From Deltaproteobacteria bacterium (GTDB lineage Bacteria; Myxococcota_A; UBA9042; PHBI01), in NCBI GenBank assembly GCA_020632715.1, contig JACKFA010000001.1:1364001-1428000 (forward strand): a stretch of 64,000 bases of DNA, given 5' to 3'. Both the position numbers and the translations under genes were made by a program. Below the pieces are notes generated by a model. The model ran no database searches and was not told the origin of the DNA. It was given only the letters and a program-made list of their open reading frames with translations. Of the stretch, positions 1 through 9,500 are shown piece after piece. How positions within the stretch are numbered: the first letter of the stretch is position 1; the number at the start of each line of letters is the position of its first letter.

Positions 1-323
1 TCGGGGACGGGGCGCGCTGAGGTTCGGGGTCTGAGTCGGGGTCGGGGTTCGGGGTCTGGGGTAAGTCTTCGATCTGGCTCGGTAACCACGGAGACACGGA
101 GACACGGAGGGGTCTGTGGTGCTATGGAGCTCGCCGTCGGATCGGCGCCTCGGGTGCGTCCGGGAGGGAGGGGAGGAGGGGCTGGAACCCTAGCCATCTC
201 AACGCCTTCGATAACTCCTGGGGCGCGACAGGGAGGCGCAGAGGCCCTTCCTCTCCTTCTCTCCCTCCGCCCTCCCTCCGTGTCTCCGTGTCTCCGTGGT
301 AAAAAGCGTCGTCGCGAACCGCG
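1..323. other. Gene-free left edge with a 27-bp inverted repeat
   Basis: No believable gene is seen here. The first 60 bases are a run of direct GGGGTC/TCGGGG-type repeats. Two perfect 27-bp inverted arms lie at 85-111 and 274-300, built from the repeated unit CACGGAGA. The right arm is followed by a run of A. The stretch lies downstream of the minus-strand permease gene that ends at 324. Confidence 0.6.
85..300. repeat. Perfect 27-bp inverted repeat (ACCACGGAGACACGG type)
   Basis: The arms at 85-111 and 274-300 are exact reverse complements, each made of tandem CACGGAGA units, separated by 162 bp. Similar CACGGAG-type dispersed repeats occur in intergenic regions of many environmental bacteria. 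The spacing is long for an intrinsic terminator, so a small mobile or dispersed repeat is the better guess. Confidence 0.6.
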
Positions 324-2150
324 CTACGGCCCCTGCGCGTCGGGCTCCGCCGCCGCCGGCGTCACCGCCGAGAGCGCCTGCGACGCCGCCTGGGCGATGG
401 TCGTCGCCACGTAGGTCGCGCCTGCCTCGCGGAGCCTCACCAGGAGCTGATCGTAGCTCTTCGGGCGCTTCCAGTGGCCCACCACGATCGGGAGCTCCGG
501 CCAGCGCGCCGCGAGGCGCTGGCAGAGGTGCTCCGCCTGCGCGAGCCCTCCCGGCGGCAGGATCCCGATGAACACGAGGCCGTAGCCGCCTCGCTCGACC
601 GCCGACTCCACCGCGGCCGGGAGCGTCCGCTGCGGGAGCACGTCGACCTCCGCGCCGCTCGCGCGGCAGATCCGCGCGAACATCTCGAGCCCCGCCTCCT
701 CCGCCGCGTGGTGCGCCGGGCACGCGAGGATCCGCGGCCGCGCGCCGTCGGTCGCCACCGACTCGCCGCTCGGCGCGTCCAGCGCGAGCTCCGCCGCCAC
801 TCGGCGCGTCGCGTCCGCGATCCACGCCGCGTCCCGCGCCCCGAGCCCCTCCTTCTGCCGGTCGCGCCGCACCCGCCGGAGCGCCGGCACCAGCACCATG
901 TCGAACGCCGCGACCGCCCCGTGCTCCGCCGCGTAGGCGCTCGCGACCCCGCGCGCCTCGATCTCGTCCGACGCCAGGAGCCGCTGGTAGAACGTCACGT
1001 GCGGCTCGAGCGCCGGCTCGTCCCCGAGCAGCACCGCGAGGAAGCCGAACTGCGGCGCGTGGTTGCCCAGCACCACGAGGCAGATGGTCAGCGGCGTCGA
1101 GAGCACGAGCCCGATCGGCCCCCAGATGAACGTCCAGAACGCCGCCGCCACGAGCAGCGCGAGCGGCGAGACCCCCGTCTTCTTGCTGAACAGGATCGGC
1201 TCGATGGCGTTCGCCGTGACGATCTCGACCACCATGATGAAGCCGAGCACCACGAGCGGCAGCTCCCACCCGGGCGACGTCGCGATCGAGAAGATCACCG
1301 GCGCCACCACCGCCACGACGATCCCGAGGTACGGCACGAAGCGGAGCGCCCCCGCCGAGAACCCCCAGAGGAACGCGTACGGCACCCCGAGCGCCCAGAG
1401 GCCGACGCCGAGCGTCAGCCCGAAGCACGCGTTGATCGCGAGCTGCGAGAGCAGGAGGCGCGAGACGCGCGCGCCCGCGTCCATCGCCGCCCGCGTCGTG
1501 CCCGTGAGGTGGCCGTAGCCGAGGAGCCGGATGGCGCGGTTCCGGACGTCCTCCCGGCGGAGGAGCATGAAGATCACGAGCAGCAGCACGAAGAACGCCT
1601 CCGCGAGCCCGCCCACGAACGGCGCGAGGAACGTCTTCACCTGCTCGAAGCCCGACTCCGCCGGCTGCGCCACGACCACGAACGGGTGCGGCGCGTCGGG
1701 CGGCGCCGTCTGCGCGGCGACCAGCTCCTGCAGCATGTCGACGAGGCGCGACACGCCGCCGCCCGTGATGCCGTGCAGGTCCGCGAGCTTCTGCTCGATC
1801 TCCGCGCGGTGCGTCGGGAGCTCCGCCGCGAGCGAGAGGAGCTGGCTCGCGACCAGGTAGGCCACCGACCCCGCCGCCGCGAGCGCCCCGAGCACCACGA
1901 GCAGCACCGACGGCGCGCGCCCGACCCCGCGCTGCTGCAGGAACACGACCACCGGCGAGAGGATGAACGTGAAGAGCCCGGCGAAGACCAGCGGCACGAA
2001 CAGGGTCTTGCCGAGGTAGAGCGCGGCCACGACGAGCAGGACGCCCGCCATGAGGCGGAAGCCGCCCCCTCGGGCTGGAGGAGAGGCGGCGCCGCGTTGG
2101 GTGCGGTTCGACACCTCCGCGAGCGTGAGGCCGCGCAGGCGCGGCGTCAA
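324..2150 (-). CDS. AI-2E family permease with a cytosolic C-terminal domain
   Basis: This 608-residue protein has an N-terminal AI-2E-type transporter region of about 370 residues: paired hydrophobic helices from residue 33, then the family core with PYLGIVVAVVAPV and an ETANAIEP-like segment (here VTANAIEPILFSKKTG). Family members export small molecules or act as channels; a substrate cannot be assigned. The last 200 or so residues are soluble and contain a Rossmann-like pattern (RILACPAHHAAEE, then YGLVFIGILPPGG) reminiscent of a cobalamin-binding-like module often fused to such permeases. Methionine 34, just before the first helix, is a possible later start. The CPBP protease gene lies 37 nt upstream on the same strand, so the genes may be co-transcribed. 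Confidence 0.85.
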   Translation of the reverse strand: MTPRLRGLTLAEVSNRTQRGAASPPARGGGFRLMAGVLLVVAALYLGKTLFVPLVFAGLFTFILSPVVVFLQQRGVGRAPSVLLVVLGALAAAGSVAYLVASQLLSLAAELPTHRAEIEQKLADLHGITGGGVSRLVDMLQELVAAQTAPPDAPHPFVVVAQPAESGFEQVKTFLAPFVGGLAEAFFVLLLVIFMLLRREDVRNRAIRLLGYGHLTGTTRAAMDAGARVSRLLLSQLAINACFGLTLGVGLWALGVPYAFLWGFSAGALRFVPYLGIVVAVVAPVIFSIATSPGWELPLVVLGFIMVVEIVTANAIEPILFSKKTGVSPLALLVAAAFWTFIWGPIGLVLSTPLTICLVVLGNHAPQFGFLAVLLGDEPALEPHVTFYQRLLASDEIEARGVASAYAAEHGAVAAFDMVLVPALRRVRRDRQKEGLGARDAAWIADATRRVAAELALDAPSGESVATDGARPRILACPAHHAAEEAGLEMFARICRASGAEVDVLPQRTLPAAVESAVERGGYGLVFIGILPPGGLAQAEHLCQRLAARWPELPIVVGHWKRPKSYDQLLVRLREAGATYVATTIAQAASQALSAVTPAAAEPDAQGP

Positions 2151-2187
2151 CCGGGCGGGCGACGACGCGACGGGCCGCGCGGCGCCG

Positions 2188-3018
2188 CTACCACTCGGAG
2201 AGCACGACCGCCGCGTTGTAGGCCGCGTGGAGCAGCATCGACGGCCACAGGCTCCGCGTGCGGAGCCGCACCTCGCCGAGGATGAGCCCGAGCAGCGCGA
2301 GGTGGAGCATGGAGAGCGGCGAGACGTGCACCGTCGCGAAGAGGAGGGCAGACGTGACGACCGCCGTCCGCCGCTCGAAGACCTGCAGGAGGCCGGCGAG
2401 GATCACCCCGCGGAAGATGATCTCCTCCGTCACCGCCGGCACGACGCCCACGTCGAAGAGCGTGTACGCGAGGCTCCGCCCGGCCTCGCGGTAGGGCGCG
2501 GTCATGTCCACGAAGAAGGTCGGCGCGGCGCGCGCGAGCGCCGTGATGGCCCCGAAGATGGCCGCCGTGGCGAGCGCCGTCACCGCGGCGCCCGGGAGCG
2601 TCAGGCGCGGCGCGCGGAAGAGCGGCAGCAGCGCGCGCGGGTACATGGCCACCCCGGCGAGGCCGACGACGAGCAGGTAGAGGTCGAACCCGTGCAGCGT
2701 GTCCGGATCCGTCACCTCCGCCGCGAAGATGACCAGCACCGCCGCGAACGTGAGGAAGTACCACGCGAGCGCCGCGCCGCCCCCCGGGCCGCGGACGTCC
2801 GCGGGGGTGTCATGGTGCGCTGCGGGATCGGCGATGATCCGCTTTCCACAAGCTCCGCAGAAGGTCGCGGCGGTCGCGATTGCTGCGGTGCAATAGGGGC
2901 AGCGCGGCGCCGCGGGCTCCTCGGGAAGCGAGGCGACGAGCGCGGCCGCGGGGGCGACCGGGGCCGCCTCCGCCGGGGGCGGGGAGGCCCGGTCGGGCTC
3001 GGGTCCGGTCGCGGTCAC
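2188..3018 (-). CDS. CPBP-family intramembrane metalloprotease with N-terminal zinc ribbon
   Basis: The 276-residue protein starts at a GTG that overlaps the stop of the upstream gene (GTGA), so translation is probably coupled. A zinc ribbon (CPYC at 40-43, CGAC at 54-57) precedes several hydrophobic helices. The CPBP/Abi signature follows: glutamates 198-199 and arginine 203 in EEIIFRG, then histidine 231 in TVHVSPL and a C-terminal HAAYN. Members are membrane proteases of the Rce1/CAAX-protease superfamily, used for prenyl-protein processing or bacteriocin immunity; the substrate here is unknown. Much longer open frames through this area start inside the neighbour and were rejected. Confidence 0.85.
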   Translation of the reverse strand: MTATGPEPDRASPPPAEAAPVAPAAALVASLPEEPAAPRCPYCTAAIATAATFCGACGKRIIADPAAHHDTPADVRGPGGGAALAWYFLTFAAVLVIFAAEVTDPDTLHGFDLYLLVVGLAGVAMYPRALLPLFRAPRLTLPGAAVTALATAAIFGAITALARAAPTFFVDMTAPYREAGRSLAYTLFDVGVVPAVTEEIIFRGVILAGLLQVFERRTAVVTSALLFATVHVSPLSMLHLALLGLILGEVRLRTRSLWPSMLLHAAYNAAVVLSEW

Positions 3019-3500
3019 CGCGCCGCGCGCGACGCCCGCACGAGGGCGCGTGCCTCGAGCCCCGCGCGGATGGCGCTCACGAGGGCGATGATGAAGAAGA
3101 CCTTGATGAAGATCCCGCGCGTGAGCGCCGTGGGATCGCTCGCGATGTCGACGGCCTGCACCGTGATGAAGAGCACGAAGGCGACGACGGCCGCCGCGAA
3201 CGCCTGCGTCTTCGCCCAGAGCCAGAGCCCGATGTGGATGACGCAGAGGCCGAGGTTGATGACGAGGAGGAGGTTGCGCGCGTCCGGCGGGAGGTCGCGC
3301 CCCATGATGACCAGCATCAGCACCGCCGACACGGCGTAGATGATGCCGACGGCGAGGATCCAGCCGCGGGCCTGGCGGACCTTGAGGTCGAGCGCGGCGA
3401 GGTCGCCGTCGAGCTCGGTGTCGTGGCCACAGGACGGGCAGTAGCGATCGGTCGAGGCCATCTCGGCCTGGCACTCGCGGCAGGTGAGCGTCGCGGACAT
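3015..3500 (-). CDS. Zinc-ribbon membrane protein, function unknown
   Basis: This 161-residue protein begins with a four-cysteine zinc ribbon (CREC at 7-10, CPSC at 21-24) and then has four predicted transmembrane helices between about residues 46 and 150. The architecture of ribbon plus membrane bundle is the same as in the adjacent protease, and the genes overlap by 4 nt, so they probably form one unit. No catalytic motif is visible. The ATG is preceded by a GA-rich stretch (AGGGGGACCCC) that can serve as ribosome binding site. Confidence 0.75.
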   Translation of the reverse strand: MSATLTCRECQAEMASTDRYCPSCGHDTELDGDLAALDLKVRQARGWILAVGIIYAVSAVLMLVIMGRDLPPDARNLLLVINLGLCVIHIGLWLWAKTQAFAAAVVAFVLFITVQAVDIASDPTALTRGIFIKVFFIIALVSAIRAGLEARALVRASRAAR

Positions 3501-3779
3501 GGGGTCCCCCTCGGCGGATGAGGTTCTGGAACGGGATGGCGCGACGATTCCCCCGCGCGCTCGGCGCCGTCAAGCGCCACGTGCGCCGCGCCTGGCGCCG
3601 GCCTCGGAGGGCCGCCTGTCGCGCGCTACGGGGTGCCCCGCCGACCGCGGCCTCCCCCGGTGAGCCGCCCGCGCCCGGCCGCCCGCGCGATCGCGCCGCT
3701 TACGAATGTGATCTCAGGTTTTCACGCGCCGGGCCGAACTCACCCTCGGTAACGTCTGCCCGTCGTGGAGGTCAGCCAC

Positions 3780-6511
3780 ATGGTCCTCGGCGCCCGCCTG
3801 CTCGCCCTCGCCTCGCCTCGCCGCCGCCGCCGCCGCCGCCGCGCCGCCGCCGCCGCGCGCGCCCGGCGCCCGGCGACCTCCTCGTCACGTTCACCGCCCG
3901 CGCCCCCGCCGCCGCCGACCTCGCCGCGCGCGCCGTCGGCGCCGACGTCGTCTACCGCGGCGTCCGCGCCCCCATCGCCGTCCTCCGCGTCGCCGACCCC
4001 GCCGCCGCGCTCCCGCGCCTCCGCGCCCTCCCGGGCGTCCGCGACGCCCGCCCCGAGGCCCGCGTCCGCGCCGCCTGCGACCCCGGCGTCCCCTGCGGCA
4101 GCGCCAACCGCCCGCTCCCCGCCGGCGACTGGCAGGCCGGCTTCACCCCCGCCGGCGCCTCCCTCTACGGCTGGCAGTGGTACCACCACGTCGACTACGC
4201 CTGGCTCGCCTGGGCCGCCTCCGCCGACCGCGGCGCCTCCGTCGCCGTCGCCGTCCTCGACACCGGCGTCTCCCCCGTCTCCTCCCTCGCCCGCCTCGAC
4301 CTCGCCGCCGGCGCCAACTTCATCGACCCCTCGGCACCCCCCCTCGACGACAACGGCCACGGCACCCAGATGGCCTCCCTCATCGCCGGCTCCGGCTCCC
4401 TCTGGGGCGTCGCCCCCGGCGCCCGCGTCGTCCCCGTCAAGGTCCTCGACCACGACCGCGTCGGCAGCGAGGCCGCCCTCATCGACGGCCTCCTCCACGC
4501 CGCCGCCACCGACGGCGTCGCCGTCGTCAGCATGAGCCTCACCTTCCCGCCCGACTACCGCCCCTCGCCCGCCCTCGCCGACGCCGTCGCCGAGGTCGAC
4601 CGCGCCGGCATCACCATGGTCGCCGCCGCCGGCAACGACGGCGTCGACCAGGTCGGCTACCCCGCCCACTTCCCGCAGGTCATCGCCGTCGGCGCCGCCC
4701 GCCTCGCCCGCGCCGACGACGGCGCCCTCGGCGTCGTCACCGCCGAGTACTCGAACCGCGGCCACGCCCTCGACGTCGTCGCCCCGGGCGGCGACCTCGG
4801 CCGCGACGAGGACCAGGACGGCCACCCCGACGGGATCCTCGTCGAGGGCCCCCCCACCGCCGCCGCCCCGAGCGGCCTCTTCCTCACCGCCGGCACCTCC
4901 CCCGCCACCGCCCAGGTCGCCGGCGCCGTCGCCCTCCTCCGCGACGCGGGCGTCCCCGCGGCCGACGTGCGCGACCACCTCCAGGCCACCGCCCAGCGCC
5001 TCGCCGGCGCCGAGGAGAGCCCCGACTGGGGCCACGGCCTCGTCCACGTCGGCGCCGCCATGCCCGGCGCGACCGCGTGGTACGGCGGCGCCCCCGCCGA
5101 CCGCGGCGCCGTCTTCGCCAACGCCCAGGTCGTCTTCGAGCGCGTCGGCCCCGCCGAGCGCGCCGTCGCCGTCGTCGAGATCGCCGACCGCGACGCCGCC
5201 CCCTGCGCCGCCTGCGAGGTGCGCCTCCAGTTCGGCGGGGACGTCCTCGGGAGCGCCGTCGCCTACACCGACGCCGCCGGCGTCGTCGCCGTCGCCGCCC
5301 CCGACCTCCCCGACGGCGCCGAGGGCCTCGTCGCCGTCACCGTCGACGCGGTCGTCCTCCCCGGCGACTGGCGCCCCCTCCGCCCCGACGCCGCCACCCG
5401 CATCGACCGCGGCTCCTACGAGCTCCTCGCCACCCTCGGCACCGGCCTCGTCTCGAGCGCCATCATCCTCGACTACGGCGCCGACGCCTGGGCCGGGAGC
5501 CCGTACGTCGACCCCGCGCGCCTCGTCGACTCCTACGTCGTCCGCGCCTTCGGCCCGACCCACCAGGCCCCGACCGTCGTCGGCCTCCTCCCCGGCTACC
5601 TCGCCGCCCACGACCTCGCGAAGAAGGCCGTCATCCTCGAGACCCAGGGCACCGGCCTCGTCTCGAGCGCCCTCGTCTTCGACCAGGCCCTCTTCGCCCT
5701 CGCGCGCCAGCGCACCTGGGGCCAGGAGCCCCTCTTCGTCATGCAGCCCCCGGTCGGCAGCGGCCTCGTCTCGAGCGCCATCATCTGGGACGAGCAGCGC
5801 CTCGCCGCCGAGGACTTCGTCGCCGACGGCGAGCGCGCCCTCCTCGTCGGCGCCTTCGGCGGGGCGCTCGCCGGGAGCGCGGTCGTCCGGAACCGCGCCC
5901 TCTTCAGCGAGGCCCTCTTCGTCGGCTCGAGCGCCGCCGGCTGGAGCCCCGATCCCGACGCCCCCGCCGGCCTCGCCGCGACGCTCCGCCTCGTCGACTT
6001 CGGCGAAGCCGGCGTCACCGAGCTCGGCGGCTCCTGGCCCGCCCTCGACGCCCTCTACGGCGGCGCCGCCGCGCCCCCCGCCGACGCCGCGCTCATGGCC
6101 GGCTACTCCCCGCTCTCCGTCGCCCCCGACCGCAGCGGCGGCGTCGCTCGCCCCGTCCCCCTGCGCGGCGGCGAGCAGCTCGCCTTCGCCGGCACCTGCG
6201 CCGGCCCCGACGGCCTCGGCGCCGTCAACGCCTGCGGCGGCTGCGGCGCGACCCCCGTCGAGACCTGCGACGGCCGCGACGACGACTGCGACGGCCTCGT
6301 CGACGAGGGCCTCGACTGCGTCCCGCCCGCCGAGCCCGCGCCCACCGAGCCGACCGGCTGGTCGACCTCGAGCGCCACCCTCGACGCGCGCGTCGACGGC
6401 GGCGGCGGCTGCGCCGGCGGCCCCGCGCCCGACCTCGCGCTCGCCCTCCTCGCGCTCGCCCTCCTCGCGCTGACGATCTCCCTCGCGCGCCGCCCCGCGC
6501 CCCGCCCGTGA
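3780..6511 (+). CDS. Secreted subtilisin-like serine protease with MopE-like motif and MYXO-CTERM tail
   Basis: An S8 peptidase whose catalytic triad is visible: Asp codon at 4259 (VAVLDTGVS), His at 4358 (DNGHGTQMA) and Ser at 4898 (AGTSPATAQVAGA). The catalytic domain is followed by a beta-rich region holding three copies of GTGLVSSA-like motifs (5438, 5648, 5756) and a degenerate fourth near 5857. Near the end lies CDGRDDDCDGLVDEGLDC, a MopE-type metal-binding motif, then a Gly/Cys-rich segment, a hydrophobic helix and arginines, matching a MYXO-CTERM surface-sorting tail. The plausible signal start (MVLGARLLALAS, 3780) is in a different frame from the protease body. The frames meet in a run of GCC/CTCGCC repeats at about 3805-3850, where a one-base indel is inferred. 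The divergent zinc-ribbon gene begins at 3500. Confidence 0.85.
3805..3850 (+). other. Probable indel/slippage site in GCC repeat of subtilase gene
   Basis: CTCGCC and GCC tandem triplets here separate a signal-peptide-like frame from the frame that encodes the protease. One missing base joins them (reading LALALASPP). Short tandem repeats at such a position may be an assembly error or a real slippage site. Confidence 0.5.
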
Positions 6512-6518
6512 GCCTCCC

Positions 6519-9500
6519 GTGCACCTCGCCCCGTCCCGAGCCCTCCGCCTCCTCGCCCCGGCCCTCGCCGTCGCCCTCACCGCGTGCGCCGGCGGCGACG
6601 ACACCCAGCGCGCCGACCGCTCCGTCGTCCGCTCGGACCGCCTCGCGGTGAGCCAGGCGGCGCCCGCGTCGCCGGCCGCCTCGCCCGCGGGCCACGTCGG
6701 CGCCGTCGCCCCCCCGCCCAACGCCCGCCCGCGCCTCGCCGGCGCCACGCTCGCCCCCGCCGCCCCCTGCACCGGCGACGCCGTCCGCTGCGTCGCGCTC
6801 GGCTTCTCCGACCCCGACGGCGACCGCGACCACACGCGCCTCCGCTGGCTCAAGGACGGGCGCGACGCCGGCTCGGCGGCCGTGCCCATCGCCGGCGTGC
6901 GCGGCGAGACCCTCACCTGCGTCGCGACCCCGAGCGACGGCGACGACGACGGCCCCGCCGTCATCGTCAGCGCCACGGTCGGGAACGCGCCGCCCCGCCT
7001 CCAGGGCGCGGCCATCGCCGCCGATCCGGCCGGCCTCCGCTGCCTCGCGCTCGGCTGGGAGGATCCGGAGGGCGACCCCGACGCCACGCGCTTCGCGTGG
7101 TCCGTCAACGGCGCGGACGCCGGCGAGGGCGCCGTCCTCGCGGCGACCCTCGGCCCGGACGACGTCGTGGCCTGCGTCGCCACCCCCTTCGACGGCGAGG
7201 ACGCGGGGCCCCCCGTGCGCGCCGAGGCCCTCGCCGGGGCGCTCCCGCCGCGGGTCGCGCGCGTCGTGGTCGAGCCCGTCGGCGGCCGCGCGGGCGACGT
7301 CTTCACCTGCCGCCACGAGGGCTGGGCCGACCCGGCGGGCCGCGCGGACCTCTCCGTCGTGGCCTGGCGCGTCAACGGCGCCCCGCGGAGCGGCGACCTG
7401 GCGCTCGAGGGCGCCGTGCGCGCCGGCGACGAGGTCGCCTGCGAGGTGACGCCGTGGAACGGGGACCTCGCCGGGACGCCGCTCGTCGGGCGGCGCGTCG
7501 TCGCGAACACGCCGCCCTCGGTCCTGGGCGCGGCGATCACCCCCGCCGAGCCCGACGCGGGCGACGTCCTCACCTGCGCGTGGAGCGGCTTTCTCGACGC
7601 CGACGGCCAGAGCGACGCCTCGCGCGTCGCGTGGGCGGTGAACGGTGCGGTCGTCTGGGAGGGGCCCGTGCTCGCGGGCGGCTTCGACGACGGCGACGAG
7701 GTGACCTGCGTCGTGACGCCCTTCGACGGCGTGGACGACGGCGCGAGCGCGGTCGCCGCGGTGATCGTCGGCGCGCACGACGTGCCGCCCCCCGTGAACG
7801 CGCCGCCGAGCCTCCTCGGCGTCACCATCACGCCGGCCACGCCGCGGGTCGGCGACGCGCTCACCTGCGCCGCCGTCGGCTTCTCGGACCCCGAGGGGGC
7901 GCCGGACCAGACGCGCTTCGTGTGGCGCCGCGCGGGCGACGTCGTCGGCGCGGGCGCCGTGCTCGGCGTGCCGCTGACGGCGGGCGACGTCATCACCTGC
8001 GAGGGGATCCCCTTCGACGGCGCCGCCTCGGGCGAGGCGCGCTCCACGACCGTCACCGTGGCGAACACCCCGCCGACCCTCGCCGCGGCCGCCATCACCC
8101 CCGGCGCCGCCTACCCGGGCGACCTCCTCACGTGCGCCTGGACCGGCTTCGCGGACGCCGACGGCGACCCGGACCGGACGATCGTCGACTGGTACGTGAA
8201 CGGCGTTCACATCGCCGCCGTGGGCGCGCTGACGCTCGCGCCGGCGGCGGGGTCCACGGTCACCTGCGAGGCGACGCCGTGGGACGGGGCCGACCTCGGC
8301 GACACCGTGCGCGCGAGCCTGAAGGTGCGGCCGTTGCCAGCGGTCGCGGCGGTGGCGATCACGCCCGCGTCGGTGTCCGTCGCGACGGAAGGGCTCACGT
8401 GCGCCTACGACGGGCTCGTCGTGGGCGACGGGCTCCCGGACGGGTCGGCCATCGCCTGGCGCGTGAACGGCGAGCCGGCGGGGGCGGGGGCGACGCTCGC
8501 GGGGGGCGCCTGGGCCCGCGGGGACCTCGTCGTGTGCGAGGTGCGCCCGAGCGACGGCGAGCGCGCGGGGGTGCCGGTCGAGGCGCAGGTGGTCGTCGGG
8601 AACGCCGCGCCGACCGTGGCGGCCGCGACCATCGACCCGGCGGACCCGCTGCCGTGGGAGTTCCTGACGTGCCTCGCGAGCGACCTCGCGGACGCCGACG
8701 GCGACGCCGTGAGCGCGCAGATCGCGTGGTACGTGAACGGGGCGTTCGTCGCGGAGGGGCCGCAGCTGGGCGGCTCCATGGCGGCGCCCGGCGACGTCGT
8801 CCACTGCGAGGCGACGCCCTGGGACGGCGCGGACGCGGGGGCGCCGGCGGTCGCGGCGGGCGTGGTCATGCGGGCGGCGCCGACGATCGCGGGGGCCTCG
8901 GTGCTCCCGGTCTCGCCGACCGCGCAGGACACGCTCACCTGCAGCTGGAGCGGCTTCGCGGCGCCGAGCGGCGGCGTGGACGCGACGACCGTCGCGTGGC
9001 AGGTGAACGACGAGCCCGTCGGGACCGGGCCGACGCTCGCGGGCGCGTTCGCGAAGGGGGACCGCGTCACGTGCCTCGTGACGCCGTTCGACGGCGTGCG
9101 CGAGGGGACGCCGCGGGCCGTGGGGCTCACCATCGCGGACGCCGCGCCGAGCGTCGCGTCGGTCGCGCTCGCGCCGGCGACGCTGTACGTCGACAGCGCG
9201 ATCACCTGCACGTGGGCGGGGTTCTCGGACCCGGACGGCGACGCGGACCAGTCGCTGCGCGTGTGGCTCGTCGACGGGGCGCCGGTCGCGGGGGGCGTGA
9301 CGCTCGGGGCGCCGGTCGCGGTCGGGCAGCTGGTCACGTGCGAGGTGACGCCGTTCGACGGCGAGCGCGTCGGGCCGCCGCGGGTCGAGTCGCGAGTGGT
9401 CGCGAACCGGCCGCCGGTCATCGACGGCGTGTCGATCACCCCGTCGCTGCTCGGGCTCCTCTCGGTCGCGACCGCGGTCGTGGACGCGTCGGACCCCGAC

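Noticed and set aside
199..1428. Long minus-strand open frame inside the AI-2E permease gene
   Set aside because: Arg/Ala-rich shadow with no family features; the permease frame on the same strand reads as a true membrane protein.
3740..8098. A 1452-residue minus-strand open frame across the subtilase and Ig-repeat lipoprotein
   Set aside because: It is a GC-driven shadow; both plus-strand genes have clear motifs and signal peptides.
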